Below, one piece after another: positions 1 through 8,833 of a stretch of DNA of 64,000 nucleotides. How positions within the stretch are numbered: position 1 is the stretch's first letter; the number at the start of each line of letters is the position of its first letter. The stretch is taken from contig NZ_JAUQYP010000001.1 of NCBI RefSeq assembly GCF_030586465.1, forward strand, positions 1,543,446-1,607,445, read 5' to 3'. Made by a program: the position numbers and the translations under genes. The notes below the pieces were generated by a model. It saw only the letters and a program-made list of their open reading frames with translations. It was not told where the DNA came from and did not search any database. Source of the stretch: Actinotalea lenta. GTDB taxonomy: Bacteria > Actinomycetota > Actinomycetes > Actinomycetales > Cellulomonadaceae.

Positions 1-868
1 TGAAGTAGGTCAGCGGCAGGCCGTAGGCGATCCACCGCACACCCGCCGCCATCGCGTCCAGGGGGAAGATCATCCCGGAGAGCAGGATCTGCGGGAGCAT
101 CATCATGAAGGCCGCCTGGATCGCCTGACCGGCGTTCTGCGAGATGGTGGAGATGAACACCCCGAGCCCGAGGACCACGAACAGGAAGATCGCCGCCCCG
201 AGCGCGAAGACCGCGACGTTCCCGTTGAACGGCACCCCGAACAGCCACACCCCGAGCAGCGTCACGACGGTCATGTCGAAGGCGGCGAGCAGGAAGTACG
301 GGGCGATCTTGCCGAGGATCACGGTGCTCGCCCGGATGGGCATCACGGCGAGCTGCTCGAGCGTGCCGGTCTGACGCTCGCGCACGAGCCCGATGCTCGT
401 GACGATCGTGCCGATGAAGGTCAGGATCAGGCCGATGATCGCGGGGATCATCACCCAGGAGGTCTCGAGGTCCGGGTTGAACAGCACGTCGACCGAGACC
501 TGGTCGCCCATCCGGTTCAGCACCGAGACCACTGCCTGCGCGGCGAACAGGTTCGAGCCGTCCACCAGCGCCCGGGCCTTCGCCCCGTCCGCGACGAAGG
601 CCACGTCCACCTCGCGACGCTGCACGAGGTCGTGCGCGTCAGCCGCGGTGCGGGACGCGTCCACGGTGGTGACGTCGAAGAAGTCGGGGAGCGCCGCAGC
701 CACCTGGTCCGCGTGCGGGCCCACGACGGCGGTGGCGACCGAGCCCACCGAGAAGTTGGCCGCGTAGCCGAAGATCACCAGCAGCAGCAGCGGCATGAAG
801 ACGATCATCGCGAGGGTGCGCCGGTCGCGGCGCAGCTCGCGGAACTCCTTGAGGACCATCGCTCGCAT
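1..868 (-). CDS. ABC-2 type transporter permease (C-terminus beyond window)
   Basis: Membrane permease of an ABC exporter. It reads leftward from an ATG at 868 (a second in-frame ATG lies at 859) and runs off the left edge after about 289 residues. The N-terminus is MRAMVLKEFRELRRDRRTLA followed by a hydrophobic segment (MPLLLLVIFGYAANF), a hydrophilic extracytoplasmic region, then further membrane segments around residues 150-280. This is the layout of the ABC-2/YhgE-type permeases, with one helix, a large loop and a membrane bundle. No ATPase is visible, so it should lie off the left side. It is divergent from the oxidoreductase at 1001. Substrate unknown. Confidence 0.8.
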   Translation of the reverse strand, partial: MRAMVLKEFRELRRDRRTLAMIVFMPLLLLVIFGYAANFSVGSVATAVVGPHADQVAAALPDFFDVTTVDASRTAADAHDLVQRREVDVAFVADGAKARALVDGSNLFAAQAVVSVLNRMGDQVSVDVLFNPDLETSWVMIPAIIGLILTFIGTIVTSIGLVRERQTGTLEQLAVMPIRASTVILGKIAPYFLLAAFDMTVVTLLGVWLFGVPFNGNVAVFALGAAIFLFVVLGLGVFISTISQNAGQAIQAAFMMMLPQILLSGMIFPLDAMAAGVRWIAYGLPLTYF

Positions 869-1000
869 GGACGCGACGCTACGCCGAGGATCGCCCGTTA
901 TCAACGCGCGTTGAGAATATGACGGTTCCAGCGGGCCACAGGTGCGGCGCTCCGTCGCGCACCTCTCGCGGGCTTCGGCGCCGAGGGCCACGATGGGCCC

Positions 1001-1843
1001 GTGGGACGACGGCAGGACGACGGGCGGGATCCCCGCCTCGGCGTCTTCTGCACGCCCAGCGCCCGAGACCCCGGGGCCGTGGTCGACCTCGCCGTGCGCG
1101 CCGAGCGGGCGGGACTGGACCTGGTGACCTTCCAGGACCACCCGTACCAACCGGCGTTCCTGGACACCTGGACGCTGCTGTCCTGGGTCGGTGCCCGGAC
1201 CTCCCGGGTGATGCTTGCCGGCAACGTGCTCAACCTCCCGCTGCGCCCCCCGGCGGTGCTGGCCCGCGCGGTCGCCTCCCTCGACCTGCTCACGGGCGGC
1301 CGGGTGGCCCTGGGACTGGGGACCGGGGCGTTCTGGGACGCCATCGCCGCGATGGGCGGCACCCGCCTGTCCGGGCCGGAGGCCGTCACGGCCCTGGAGG
1401 AGGCCCTCGCGGTGATCCGCGGGCTGTGGGACACCGAGAGCCGCGGCGTGCTGCACGCCGGGGGCGCGCACCACCGGGTCGACGGCGCCAAGCGCGGTCC
1501 CGCCCCCGCCCACCCCGTCCCGGTATGGCTGGGGGCGTACGGCCCGCGCATGCTGCGCATCACGGGACGCACGGCGGACGGGTGGCTGCCCAGCCTCGGA
1601 CACCTCTCGATCGACGATCTTCCGGCGGCACAGCGCGCCGTGGACGAGGCGGCGCTCGCGGCCGGCCGGCAACCCACCGACGTGCGGCGGCTGCTCAACG
1701 TCCCGGCCGAGGCCGCCGACCCCGACACGCTCGCGCGCCTGGTCGGTGAGCTCGGGGTGGACACCGTGGTGGTGGCGACCGACGACCCCGCAGTGGTCGA
1801 GGCGCTCGGGGCGCTCGCGCCACGGCTGCGCGACCTGCGATGA
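1001..1843 (+). CDS. LLM-class flavin-dependent oxidoreductase
   Basis: 280-residue luciferase-like monooxygenase family protein, expected to use FMN or F420 in a TIM-barrel fold. Family features seen: an early FQDHPY segment, the strand LNLPLRPPAVLARAVASLD, the GGRVALGLGTGAFWD region and the late ITGRTADGWLPSLG segment. GTG at 1001 is chosen because the LLM fold begins a few residues later; no convincing Shine-Dalgarno sequence is visible. The stop overlaps the next gene by ATGA, so the two are probably translated together. The substrate cannot be predicted, but F420 use is plausible because other F420-type enzymes occur in the window. Confidence 0.85.
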   Translation: MGRRQDDGRDPRLGVFCTPSARDPGAVVDLAVRAERAGLDLVTFQDHPYQPAFLDTWTLLSWVGARTSRVMLAGNVLNLPLRPPAVLARAVASLDLLTGGRVALGLGTGAFWDAIAAMGGTRLSGPEAVTALEEALAVIRGLWDTESRGVLHAGGAHHRVDGAKRGPAPAHPVPVWLGAYGPRMLRITGRTADGWLPSLGHLSIDDLPAAQRAVDEAALAAGRQPTDVRRLLNVPAEAADPDTLARLVGELGVDTVVVATDDPAVVEALGALAPRLRDLR

Positions 1844-2715
1844 GGCCACCGGGCGGCGGGAGCCGGGTGATGGTGCCGGTGGCGGTGCTCGCCCTGGCCA
1901 TGCTGCTGGTGACGCCGCGCCTGCCCACCGCGGTGCAGGTCTGGCTCGCACCGGGCCTGGTGCCCGGCGGCCTGCTGGGGCCGGACCGTTCGGACCTGGT
2001 GCTGCGCCCCGAGCCGGCGTCGCTCCCGGTCCCGGTCCGGTCGGGTGCCGACGCGCCGACTCCCGGCTTCGAGGCCCAGGACGGCCGCCTGCGGCCGGCT
2101 GCGGGACCCGCCGCCACGGGCGAGCCGCATGCCTTCCTGGCCACCCAGCAGCTGTCCGGCGCCACGGTTCCGGTCGCCTGGTCGCCGTGCCGGCCGGTGC
2201 ACGTCGTGCTCGACCCGGCCGGTGCACCTGCCGACGCGGAGGGGCAGCTGCTCGCGGCCCTCGGCGCGCTGTCGGAAGCGACGGGCCTGGCGTTCGCGTA
2301 CGACGGCACGACGGACGAGCGGCCCGACCCCGACCGCACCGCCTTCCAGCCCGAGCGCTACGGCGACCGCTGGGCCCCCGTCCTGGTCGCCTTCGACGAC
2401 GACGTCCGGCACGACGGCCGTGACGTGGCGGGGCTGACCGAGGTGCGGTCGGTCTCCGTGGACGGGGGCCCCCAGGTCCGGGTGAGCGGGCAGGTGCGAC
2501 TGTCCCGCCGGACGATGAGCTACCCGGCCGCCGGCGGGGCGCCGGGGTGGGTCCCCGTGCTGCGGCACGAGCTCGGCCACCTGGTGGGGCTCGCGCACGT
2601 CGATGACCCCCGGGAGCTGATGTATCCCGGCGTCGGGCTTGCCGCGACCTACGCCGCGGGCGACCTGGTGGGCCTCGCCGCCCTCGGCTCCGGGCCGTGC
2701 GCGCCGCAGACCTAG
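1840..2715 (+). CDS. Secreted or membrane-anchored matrixin-like zinc metalloprotease
   Basis: 291-residue protein with an N-terminal hydrophobic segment (residues about 5-25) that may be a signal anchor. The C-terminal part carries the zinc-binding motif HELGHLVGLAH, the HExxHxxGxxH signature of metzincin proteases, followed by DDPRELMYP, which supplies the Met-turn. The region before it is a compact catalytic domain; the N-terminal third is Pro/Gly/Ala-rich linker. It starts inside the stop of the LLM oxidoreductase (ATGA overlap). Its end overlaps the convergent acyltransferase stop by four bases. Substrate unknown; an extracellular proteolytic role is inferred from the family. Confidence 0.85.
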   Translation: MRPPGGGSRVMVPVAVLALAMLLVTPRLPTAVQVWLAPGLVPGGLLGPDRSDLVLRPEPASLPVPVRSGADAPTPGFEAQDGRLRPAAGPAATGEPHAFLATQQLSGATVPVAWSPCRPVHVVLDPAGAPADAEGQLLAALGALSEATGLAFAYDGTTDERPDPDRTAFQPERYGDRWAPVLVAFDDDVRHDGRDVAGLTEVRSVSVDGGPQVRVSGQVRLSRRTMSYPAAGGAPGWVPVLRHELGHLVGLAHVDDPRELMYPGVGLAATYAAGDLVGLAALGSGPCAPQT

Positions 2716-4028
2716 CCCCCCGCGAGCCGGGCGAGGGTGCCGTTCAGGTGGGTCGCGAGGGCGGCGCCGTCCGGGACGGCCGCCGGGTCGGTCACCACCG
2801 TCACGCCCAGGCGTCCCGCGTACGACAGCGCGGCGAACGCGACGCCCACATTGCCGGCGAGCACGCCGATCGGCATGATCCGCCGGACCGGTGCGCCGGC
2901 CAGCGCCACGCTGGGCGGTCCGGGCAGGTTCGTGAGGAAGGTGTTGACGAGGCGCTGTCGGTCCAGCCACCAGTGCAGGACACCGAGCCTCGCCAGGGCC
3001 CGGAAGGCCGGTCCGAGGACGGCGGTGGAGGTGCCTCGGGCGCCGACGCGTGCACGCGTGGTCCGCGAGACCTTCCGGACGCGGTCGGCCAGCGGCCCGC
3101 GCAGCGGCACCCGGACCGGCATCACCCCGACCGCGTTGCCGAGGTCGGCGCCGGCCGTGCTGCGGCGGCTCGAGACGGGCACCGAGACCACGAGCTCCGC
3201 GGGGTCCTCGCCGGTCGACCGCAGCACGGCCCCGGCTGCCTCGGCGACCGCGACGAGCAGCGCGTCGTTGACGGTCGCCCCGAGCGGCCGGGTCCTGGCC
3301 CGGAGCGCGCCGAGGTCGACCTCGGCCAGGTGCGCGGCCCGCGCGCTCCCCGTGGGGACGTTCAGGGCCGTCCGCGGTGCGCGTCGCGGTGGGCCCCCCA
3401 GCTCGCGGACACCGTCGCGCAGCCGCCTCCACCCGGCGGCGGGCCGGGTCAGGGCGCGCAGCCGCTCGTGCCAGGCGTCGAGCAGGAGCTCGCGCGAGGT
3501 CGGTCCGCCGGTCGGGGCGCGGCCGGGCGGGTCCGCGGGCCCGCCGGGTGCCGGGTGGTCCGCCACGCCGGCGAGCACCGCCAGGCCGCCGACGCCGTCC
3601 GCCAGCACGTGGTGCATGGCGAGCACGACCGCGACCGCCGCACCGCGGTGGACCAGCACGGTTGCGCGCCACAGCGGGCCCCCGCCGTCGAGCGGACGGG
3701 ACAGCTCGCGCGCTGCGGCGCCCGCCAGGGCCTGGTCGTCGGCCGCATGGATCGCCTCGAGGCGGACGGCGGCAGCGACCGTCTCGGGTGGGCACGGCAC
3801 CCAGTACGGTCGGCCGCACCCCGGCGGCGCCGCGCGCAGCCGCTGGTGGAACCGGGGCACGGCGCCGAGTCGCTGCCCGAGCACCGCGGCGAGCCTGGCC
3901 GGGTCCGGGTGCTCGAGCAGCAGCGCGGCGCCGACCGTGCGGGAGCCGGGGCCCGTGTCGGTCGCGAGCTCCACCGCGTCGGCCGGGCTGATGCGGTCGA
4001 TCCGACCTCGCTCCCGCGCGCTCGTCAT
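2712..4028 (-). CDS. Wax ester synthase / diacylglycerol acyltransferase (WS/DGAT) family protein
   Basis: 438-residue member of the bacterial WS/DGAT family, which esterifies fatty acyl-CoA to alcohols or diacylglycerol for storage lipid. The catalytic HHxxxDG motif is present as MHHVLADGVGG near residue 140. The N-terminus RIDRISPADAVEL is the usual family start, so ATG at 4028 is preferred over upstream extensions. The C-terminal half contains the family segments NVPTGSAR and LTNLPGP. It ends tail-to-tail with the protease gene. Length is slightly under the usual 450-480. Acyl acceptor not predictable. Confidence 0.88.
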   Translation of the reverse strand: MTSARERGRIDRISPADAVELATDTGPGSRTVGAALLLEHPDPARLAAVLGQRLGAVPRFHQRLRAAPPGCGRPYWVPCPPETVAAAVRLEAIHAADDQALAGAAARELSRPLDGGGPLWRATVLVHRGAAVAVVLAMHHVLADGVGGLAVLAGVADHPAPGGPADPPGRAPTGGPTSRELLLDAWHERLRALTRPAAGWRRLRDGVRELGGPPRRAPRTALNVPTGSARAAHLAEVDLGALRARTRPLGATVNDALLVAVAEAAGAVLRSTGEDPAELVVSVPVSSRRSTAGADLGNAVGVMPVRVPLRGPLADRVRKVSRTTRARVGARGTSTAVLGPAFRALARLGVLHWWLDRQRLVNTFLTNLPGPPSVALAGAPVRRIMPIGVLAGNVGVAFAALSYAGRLGVTVVTDPAAVPDGAALATHLNGTLARLAGG

Positions 4029-4093
4029 GCCTCGAGCCTGGCCCCGACCCGGCACGGCGCGCGCGTGACCGACGTCCCGCCTACCGTCGTCCC

Positions 4094-4588
4094 GTGCGAC
4101 CCGTTCCTGAGCAGCCTGCCCCCGGGCAGGAGTCCGTGTGGGACTACCCGCGACCGCCCCGCGTGGAGGAGAGCGCCGAGGTTGTCGAGGTGCGACTGGG
4201 GGGCGTCGTGGTAGCCCGGACCGCCCTCTCCTGGCGGGTGCTGGAGACCAGCCACCCGCCGACGTACTACCTGCCCCGAGGCGCCTTCGCCCCGGGCTCG
4301 CTGCGAGCCGCCTCCGGGCACAGCGTGTGCGAGTGGAAGGGTCGGGCGGACTACCTCGACGTGCTCGGCGGCGACGCCGTCGCCGCGCGGGCCGCATGGA
4401 CCTACCCGCGGCCGACGGCCGCCTTCGCCGTGCTCGCCGACGCCGTCGCGCTGTATCCGGGCCTCATGGACTCGTGCACCGTGGACGGGGAGCGGGTGCA
4501 GCCTCAGCCGGGCGGCTTCTACGGCGGCTGGGTCACGTCCCGCGTCGTCGGGCCGTTCAAGGGCGGTCCGGGCAGCCTGGGCTGGTGA
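4094..4588 (+). CDS. DUF427 domain-containing protein
   Basis: 164-residue cytosolic protein of the DUF427 family. Seen: ESVWDYPRPPRVEES at the start, the strand-rich core with ETSHPPTYYLPRGAF, then HSVCEWKGRADYLDV and AAWTYPRPT, all characteristic of the family. The function of the family is not established. It is divergent from the WS/DGAT gene (66 bp apart) and convergent with the siderophore-binding lipoprotein. Nothing in the sequence shows regulation. Confidence 0.85.
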   Translation: MRPVPEQPAPGQESVWDYPRPPRVEESAEVVEVRLGGVVVARTALSWRVLETSHPPTYYLPRGAFAPGSLRAASGHSVCEWKGRADYLDVLGGDAVAARAAWTYPRPTAAFAVLADAVALYPGLMDSCTVDGERVQPQPGGFYGGWVTSRVVGPFKGGPGSLGW

Positions 4589-4654
4589 CGCCGCGTCGCG
4601 CCCGGGTTGCGCTCGCATCAGCGGCGGCGAGCCGGCGCGGGTGGCGCAGGCGGG

Positions 4655-5671
4655 TCAGCCCGCTGCGGCGGCGGCCTGCGCCAGGGCGTGCACGGTGCGG
4701 TCCAGGCCCCAGGTGAGCGACAGCGCGGTCGGCGGGGAGACCGAGGCCACCACGTCGCTGCCGACCAGCTCGGCCACCGCCCCGTGGGTGACCTGTGGCA
4801 TGACCTGGCTGGACGGCGCGGCGAGGAACGCGGCCGCCTCGGCGGCGTCCGAGGCGTAGAGCACGAGCACGTCGGAGGTGAGCTCGGCGAGCCGCTCGTG
4901 GCTCAGGGTGGTGTGGGACGCCGTCTCGTCGGTGCCGAGTGCCTGCACCGAGGGTGCGGACCGGAACCCCAGGTCGAGCATGATCTGCATGCGGGGGGCG
5001 GAGGCCGGGTAGACGGAGAGGCCGGTCCCGGTGTCCTGCACCGCGGCCAGTGTCAGGCCGGCGAACTCCGGGTGCGCCTCGCGCGCTCTGGTGATCTCCT
5101 GATCGATGCCGACGAGGACCTCGCGGGCCTTCCCCGGCCGGCCGAGAGCTCGCCCGGTGATGGTCACGATGTCGCGCCACGGGGTGGACCACGGCTGGTC
5201 CGGGTAGGCGACCACGGGTGCGATCGCGCTCAGCCTGGTGTCCTGCTCCTCGGTCAGGCCCGAGTACGGCGCGAGGATGAGGTCCGGGCGCGCCGCCCGG
5301 ATCGCGTCGTAGGGGACCGAGGTGCCCGTGTCCGGGAGCACGGTCGGCAGCGCAGCGCCCATTCCCTCGACCGCGTCGCGCACCCAGGGCAGCACGCCCT
5401 GCGCGCCCCCGGGCTGGTAGGGGATGGCCACCGGCAGCACCCCGAGGGCGATGGCCGCATCCGTGGCGCCTCGACCCCACGTGACCACCCGCCGGGGTGC
5501 ACTCGGGACAGTGGTCGTGCCGAAGGCGTCGTCGACGGTGACCGGGAACAGCGCTGCGGAGCCGCCTCCGGAGGCCCGCGGGACGTCCTGCGCGGGACGT
5601 CCCGCGGTGCCCGAGCATCCTGCCAGCGCCACCGTGAGTGCTGCGGCGAGGATGGCGAGGCGGCGCTTCAT
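4655..5671 (-). CDS. Iron-siderophore ABC transporter substrate-binding lipoprotein
   Basis: 338-residue class III periplasmic-binding protein anchored by lipidation. The N-terminus MKRRLAILAAALTVALAGCSG is a lipoprotein signal peptide with lipobox LAGC, which also fixes the start. Downstream are the typical segments PRRVVTWGRGATDAAIALG and RPDLILAPYSGLTEEQ of FepB/FhuD-type proteins. No permease or ATPase gene is beside it, so it is an orphan binding protein that must share a permease encoded elsewhere. It lies 25 bp downstream of the TSUP transporter on the same strand and may be cotranscribed with it. Confidence 0.9.
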   Translation of the reverse strand: MKRRLAILAAALTVALAGCSGTAGRPAQDVPRASGGGSAALFPVTVDDAFGTTTVPSAPRRVVTWGRGATDAAIALGVLPVAIPYQPGGAQGVLPWVRDAVEGMGAALPTVLPDTGTSVPYDAIRAARPDLILAPYSGLTEEQDTRLSAIAPVVAYPDQPWSTPWRDIVTITGRALGRPGKAREVLVGIDQEITRAREAHPEFAGLTLAAVQDTGTGLSVYPASAPRMQIMLDLGFRSAPSVQALGTDETASHTTLSHERLAELTSDVLVLYASDAAEAAAFLAAPSSQVMPQVTHGAVAELVGSDVVASVSPPTALSLTWGLDRTVHALAQAAAAAG

Positions 5672-5696
5672 GGACCCTCCCGTACCGGCCCGGAGA

Positions 5697-6488
5697 TCAG
5701 GTCGCCGGCTCCGCCTCGGGCCGCGGGGGCCTGGCCTGCCTGATCTCCCGCCATGCCATCTGCGCCGCGGTCAGCAGCACGAGCGCCGCGAAGAGCACGC
5801 TGGACAGCCGGGCCGGGATCACGAAGGCGATGTACACCCCTGCGAAGGACGCCGCGGTCGCCGAGACCCCCACCAGGAGCGCCGCGCGGAGGTCCACCAT
5901 GCCCCGTCGCACGTTCGCGAACGTGCCCGCCAACGTCGTGGGGACCATGACCAGCAGCGACGTGCCCTTGGCGAGCAGGTCGCCCACGCCCACCAGCACC
6001 ACGAGGGCCGGGACCACGACGATGCCCCCGCCGACGCCGAACAGGCCTGCGGTGAGCCCCATCACCAGGCCGATCGCGAGGAACAGCAGCAGCGTCGGCA
6101 CGGTGAGGGAGAGCTCCGAGCCGCGGGAGGGGATCGCGGTGACCATCCGCGCGGCCACCAGGACCAGCAGGCCCACGAACATCCACCGCAGCACGTGCAG
6201 CGGCAGCCGGTGCAGCAGGTGCACCCCGAGCCAGGACCCGGCCACCCCCCCGACGGCGAGCAACGCGGCGATCACCAGGTCCGCCTGCCCGCGGCTCAGG
6301 TAGGTGACGGCTCCCGCCAGGGCGGTGGGCACGATCGCGGCGAGCGACGTGGCCGCAGCGGTGCGCTGGTCCATCTTCGCGAGCGCGACAAGCAGCGGGA
6401 CCACGACGATCCCCCCACCCACGCCGAACGCCCCGGAGATGAGTCCCCCGAGGGCTCCGACCACGACCATCACACCCCAGCGGCGCAT
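5697..6488 (-). CDS. TSUP (TauE/SafE) family sulfite/organosulfonate exporter
   Basis: About 263 residues with seven to eight predicted membrane helices. The two internally related halves each contain the family signature: LGGLISGAFGVGGGIVVVPL in the N-half and TAGLFGVGGGIVVVPALVV in the C-half. The start is uncertain: ATG at 6488 fits the first helix, and an in-frame GTG some 30 bases upstream is possible. TSUP proteins move sulfite, sulfonates or other small anions; the substrate cannot be assigned here. It lies between rlmC and the siderophore-binding gene, all in one direction. Confidence 0.88.
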   Translation of the reverse strand: MRRWGVMVVVGALGGLISGAFGVGGGIVVVPLLVALAKMDQRTAAATSLAAIVPTALAGAVTYLSRGQADLVIAALLAVGGVAGSWLGVHLLHRLPLHVLRWMFVGLLVLVAARMVTAIPSRGSELSLTVPTLLLFLAIGLVMGLTAGLFGVGGGIVVVPALVVLVGVGDLLAKGTSLLVMVPTTLAGTFANVRRGMVDLRAALLVGVSATAASFAGVYIAFVIPARLSSVLFAALVLLTAAQMAWREIRQARPPRPEAEPAT

Positions 6489-6574
6489 CCAGGACACGTC
6501 GGAGGAGGAGGGGGGCACGTCGTCGATGCTAAGGGCTGGGGGGCGGTCCTCGCGCGGGAAGCGGCTGGCCGCCC

Positions 6575-7696
6575 TCAGGCGCGCACGGCGCGCTCGAGGA
6601 GCACGAGCACCTCGTGGTGAGCGGTGTGCGGGAACATGTCGAAGACCCGGGCCCGCCGCGGGACGAGGGACGGCATCGCATTCAGGTCCTGCGCGAGGCT
6701 GTCCACGTTGCAGCTCGAGTAGAGCACGTGCCGGACGCGCGAAGCCTCCAACCATCCGGCGAGCTCGGTGATGCCGCGCCGCGGCGGGTTGACCACCACG
6801 AGATCGGGTGCTCGTTCGGCGTCGCGGGCGAACGCGAGGGCGTCACCGGCCACGAAGCGGACGTCGACCTCCGTCCCTGACCCGTCGCGCGAGCGGGCGG
6901 CCGAGGCGACGGCCTCCTCGCTCAGCTCCACCCCGACCACCTCGCGGCCGGGGTGGGCGATGTGCAGGGCGAACCCACCGACCCCGCAGAACAGGTCCCA
7001 CGCGGTGCGCGCGGGCAGGTCCCTGGTCCAGGCGCGGGCGTCGGAGTAGAGCGCGGCGGCCACCGTCGTGTTGGTCTGGAAGAAGCTCCGCGGCTGCAGG
7101 TGCAGCACCACGTCGCCGACCGGCATGGCCAGCTGCTCGCCGACCAGCGGGATCTCGACGTCGCCCTCGAGCACGGCCTTGTGCAGCGGCTGGATGTTCG
7201 CCGAGACCACGGCGGGCTCGAGCTCCTGCAGCAGCCACGGCAGATGCTTGCGTACGCGGGCCAGGGCCTCCGTGGACCGCAGCACGAACCGCACCATGAG
7301 CCCGTCGCCCTCGGTGACCAGGACGTACTTCAGCTCGCCGCGGCGGGTGGTGACGTCATACGGGGTCAGGCCTGCCCGCGCGACGAACGCGGCGAGCGTC
7401 GGCAGGGCCGCCACGATGCCGGGCGTGTGCAGCGGGCAGCGGCGCAGGTCGGTGCCGTGACCGGTGGCGTCGAGGATCCCGAGCGTCGGCTCGTCGACGG
7501 TGCCGGCCACGACCATCTTCGCCTTGTTGCGGAAGCCGTGCTCGGCGCTCGCCACCGCGGGCTCCCACACCAGCCCCGGGTGGTCGCCGATCGCCGCCCG
7601 GGCCCGCGCCTGCTTGCCGGACAGCTGGTCGGGGTAGTCGACGCGCAGCAGCGTGCACGAGCGGCACAGCGCCGCGTCGTAGTAGTCGCACCGCAC
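6575..7696 (-). CDS. rlmC: 23S rRNA (uracil-5-)-methyltransferase RlmC
   Basis: 373-residue TrmA/RlmC/RlmD-family enzyme that transfers a methyl group from SAM to C5 of a uridine in 23S rRNA (U747 for RlmC). The N-terminus MRCDYYDAALCRSCTLL has the RlmC-type cysteine cluster for a [4Fe-4S] centre, and a further CPLH follows near residue 80. There is no TRAM domain, which separates RlmC from RlmD. SAM-binding motif WDLFCGVGGFALH, the NPPRRG motif, and the catalytic cysteine in LYSSCNVDSL are all present. Length is normal. It lies 36 bp downstream of the aldolase gene on the same strand. Confidence 0.93.
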   Translation of the reverse strand: MRCDYYDAALCRSCTLLRVDYPDQLSGKQARARAAIGDHPGLVWEPAVASAEHGFRNKAKMVVAGTVDEPTLGILDATGHGTDLRRCPLHTPGIVAALPTLAAFVARAGLTPYDVTTRRGELKYVLVTEGDGLMVRFVLRSTEALARVRKHLPWLLQELEPAVVSANIQPLHKAVLEGDVEIPLVGEQLAMPVGDVVLHLQPRSFFQTNTTVAAALYSDARAWTRDLPARTAWDLFCGVGGFALHIAHPGREVVGVELSEEAVASAARSRDGSGTEVDVRFVAGDALAFARDAERAPDLVVVNPPRRGITELAGWLEASRVRHVLYSSCNVDSLAQDLNAMPSLVPRRARVFDMFPHTAHHEVLVLLERAVRA

Positions 7697-7732
7697 CCCG
7701 GGAGGGTACGCCGGTGCTGCCGTTCGCCGAGG

Positions 7733-8689
7733 CTAGGTCAGCGAGGCGTGGTAGATCGCCTCGATCGACTCGTCCAACGCCATGTCGAACTCCTCGTCAC
7801 TCTGGTCGACGCGCAGGCCCTCGGTCAGGGCCCGGGAGAAGCTCGCGATGACGCCGGGGTTGCACGCGAGCTTGGCGACCGCCTCCGCGCGTGAGTATCC
7901 GCCGGACAGCGCCGCCACCCGCAGCACCCGCGGGTGCTCGACCAGCGGCGTCCACAGGCCGTCCTCCTCCGGCAGGGTCAGCTTGAGCATCACCTGCTGC
8001 TCGGGCCGCAACCCGTCGAGCGCCACGACCAGGGCGTCGCGCAGCAGATCCTCCGCCTGCGCCTTCTCAGGGCTGTGGATGTCCACCTCGGGCTCGACGA
8101 TGGGCACGAGCCCGCGGTCCAGGATGTGCAGCGCGACGGACAACTGCTGGTCGACGACGGCACCGATCGCGTCCTTGTGCGCCAGCGTCACCAGGGAGCG
8201 CATCTTGGTCCCGAACACCTGGTGGTCCTGTGCGCGGGACAGCATGTCGTCCAGCCGTGGCATCGGCTTCATGAGCCGCGTGCCGTCCGACTCGTCCTGC
8301 AGACCCTGGTCCACCTTGAGGAACGGGACCACCTTCTTGACCTGCCACAGGTACTCCGCGGCGCCGAGTCCGGCGATCTCGGACTCCATGGTCCGGTCGA
8401 ACAGGATCGCCCCGATGACCCGGCCGCCCTCCGACGGGCCCGGTCCGCCCAGCTCCGGACCGTGACCTCCGAACGACGGGCTGGTGAGGATGCGGGTGCG
8501 CATCGCATGGACCAGGTCGAACATCTCGGACTCGTCGGCCCAGGACTCCACGCCGTAGGCGCGCAACGCCCTGGGTGTCGAACCCCCGCTCTGGTCCAGG
8601 GCGGCGATGAACCCCGATCCGGAGGCCATCTGCTGGAACTGCTCGCTGGCGCTCGTGGGCTCGTCGGCGGTGTGCATGACGGTGCGCAT
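7733..8689 (-). CDS. Class I fructose-bisphosphate aldolase
   Basis: 318-residue Schiff-base aldolase that interconverts fructose-1,6-bisphosphate with triose phosphates. Seen: GFIAALDQSGGSTPRAL near the N-terminus, VVPFLKVDQGL, and the active-site strand LVPIVEPEVDI. Start ATG at 8689 is chosen because a strong Shine-Dalgarno (GGGAGG) lies six bases upstream; longer in-frame forms lack one. This is the single-domain bacterial class I form, not the class II zinc enzyme. It heads the reverse-strand run with rlmC and is divergent from the repeat-bearing membrane protein. Confidence 0.92.
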   Translation of the reverse strand: MRTVMHTADEPTSASEQFQQMASGSGFIAALDQSGGSTPRALRAYGVESWADESEMFDLVHAMRTRILTSPSFGGHGPELGGPGPSEGGRVIGAILFDRTMESEIAGLGAAEYLWQVKKVVPFLKVDQGLQDESDGTRLMKPMPRLDDMLSRAQDHQVFGTKMRSLVTLAHKDAIGAVVDQQLSVALHILDRGLVPIVEPEVDIHSPEKAQAEDLLRDALVVALDGLRPEQQVMLKLTLPEEDGLWTPLVEHPRVLRVAALSGGYSRAEAVAKLACNPGVIASFSRALTEGLRVDQSDEEFDMALDESIEAIYHASLT

Positions 8690-8787
8690 GGCGACCTCCC
8701 CCAGGGTGAGCAAGGACGTGGCGAGTGCCCTGTCTCCCCTGATCCCAGTGTCACCCCGTTGGTGCTGCACTGCGTCTCATGGATTGC

Positions 8788-8799
8788 GCACGTTCGTGC
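8788..8799. repeat. 12-bp inverted repeat GCACGTTCGTGC, upstream copy
   Basis: GCACG-TT-CGTGC lies between the divergent aldolase and membrane-protein genes. The same 12 bases recur at 9965-9976, just beyond the membrane-protein gene, so the two copies bracket that gene. Could be a regulator site or a cassette boundary; low confidence in either. Confidence 0.35.
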
Positions 8800-8833
8800 A
8801 TCTTGCCCGCGTAGCCTGCCCACCGGAGGGGCC

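Noticed and set aside
901-3819. Very long open frame on the minus strand across the LLM, protease and acyltransferase region
   Set aside because: Arg/Pro/Ala-rich shadow of GC-rich genes in the other frames; no domain, and the true genes there have clear motifs.
5909-5926. 18-bp perfect palindrome GCACGTTCGCGAACGTGC
   Set aside because: Lies inside the TSUP coding region and encodes conserved-type residues; GC-rich codon bias makes such palindromes likely.
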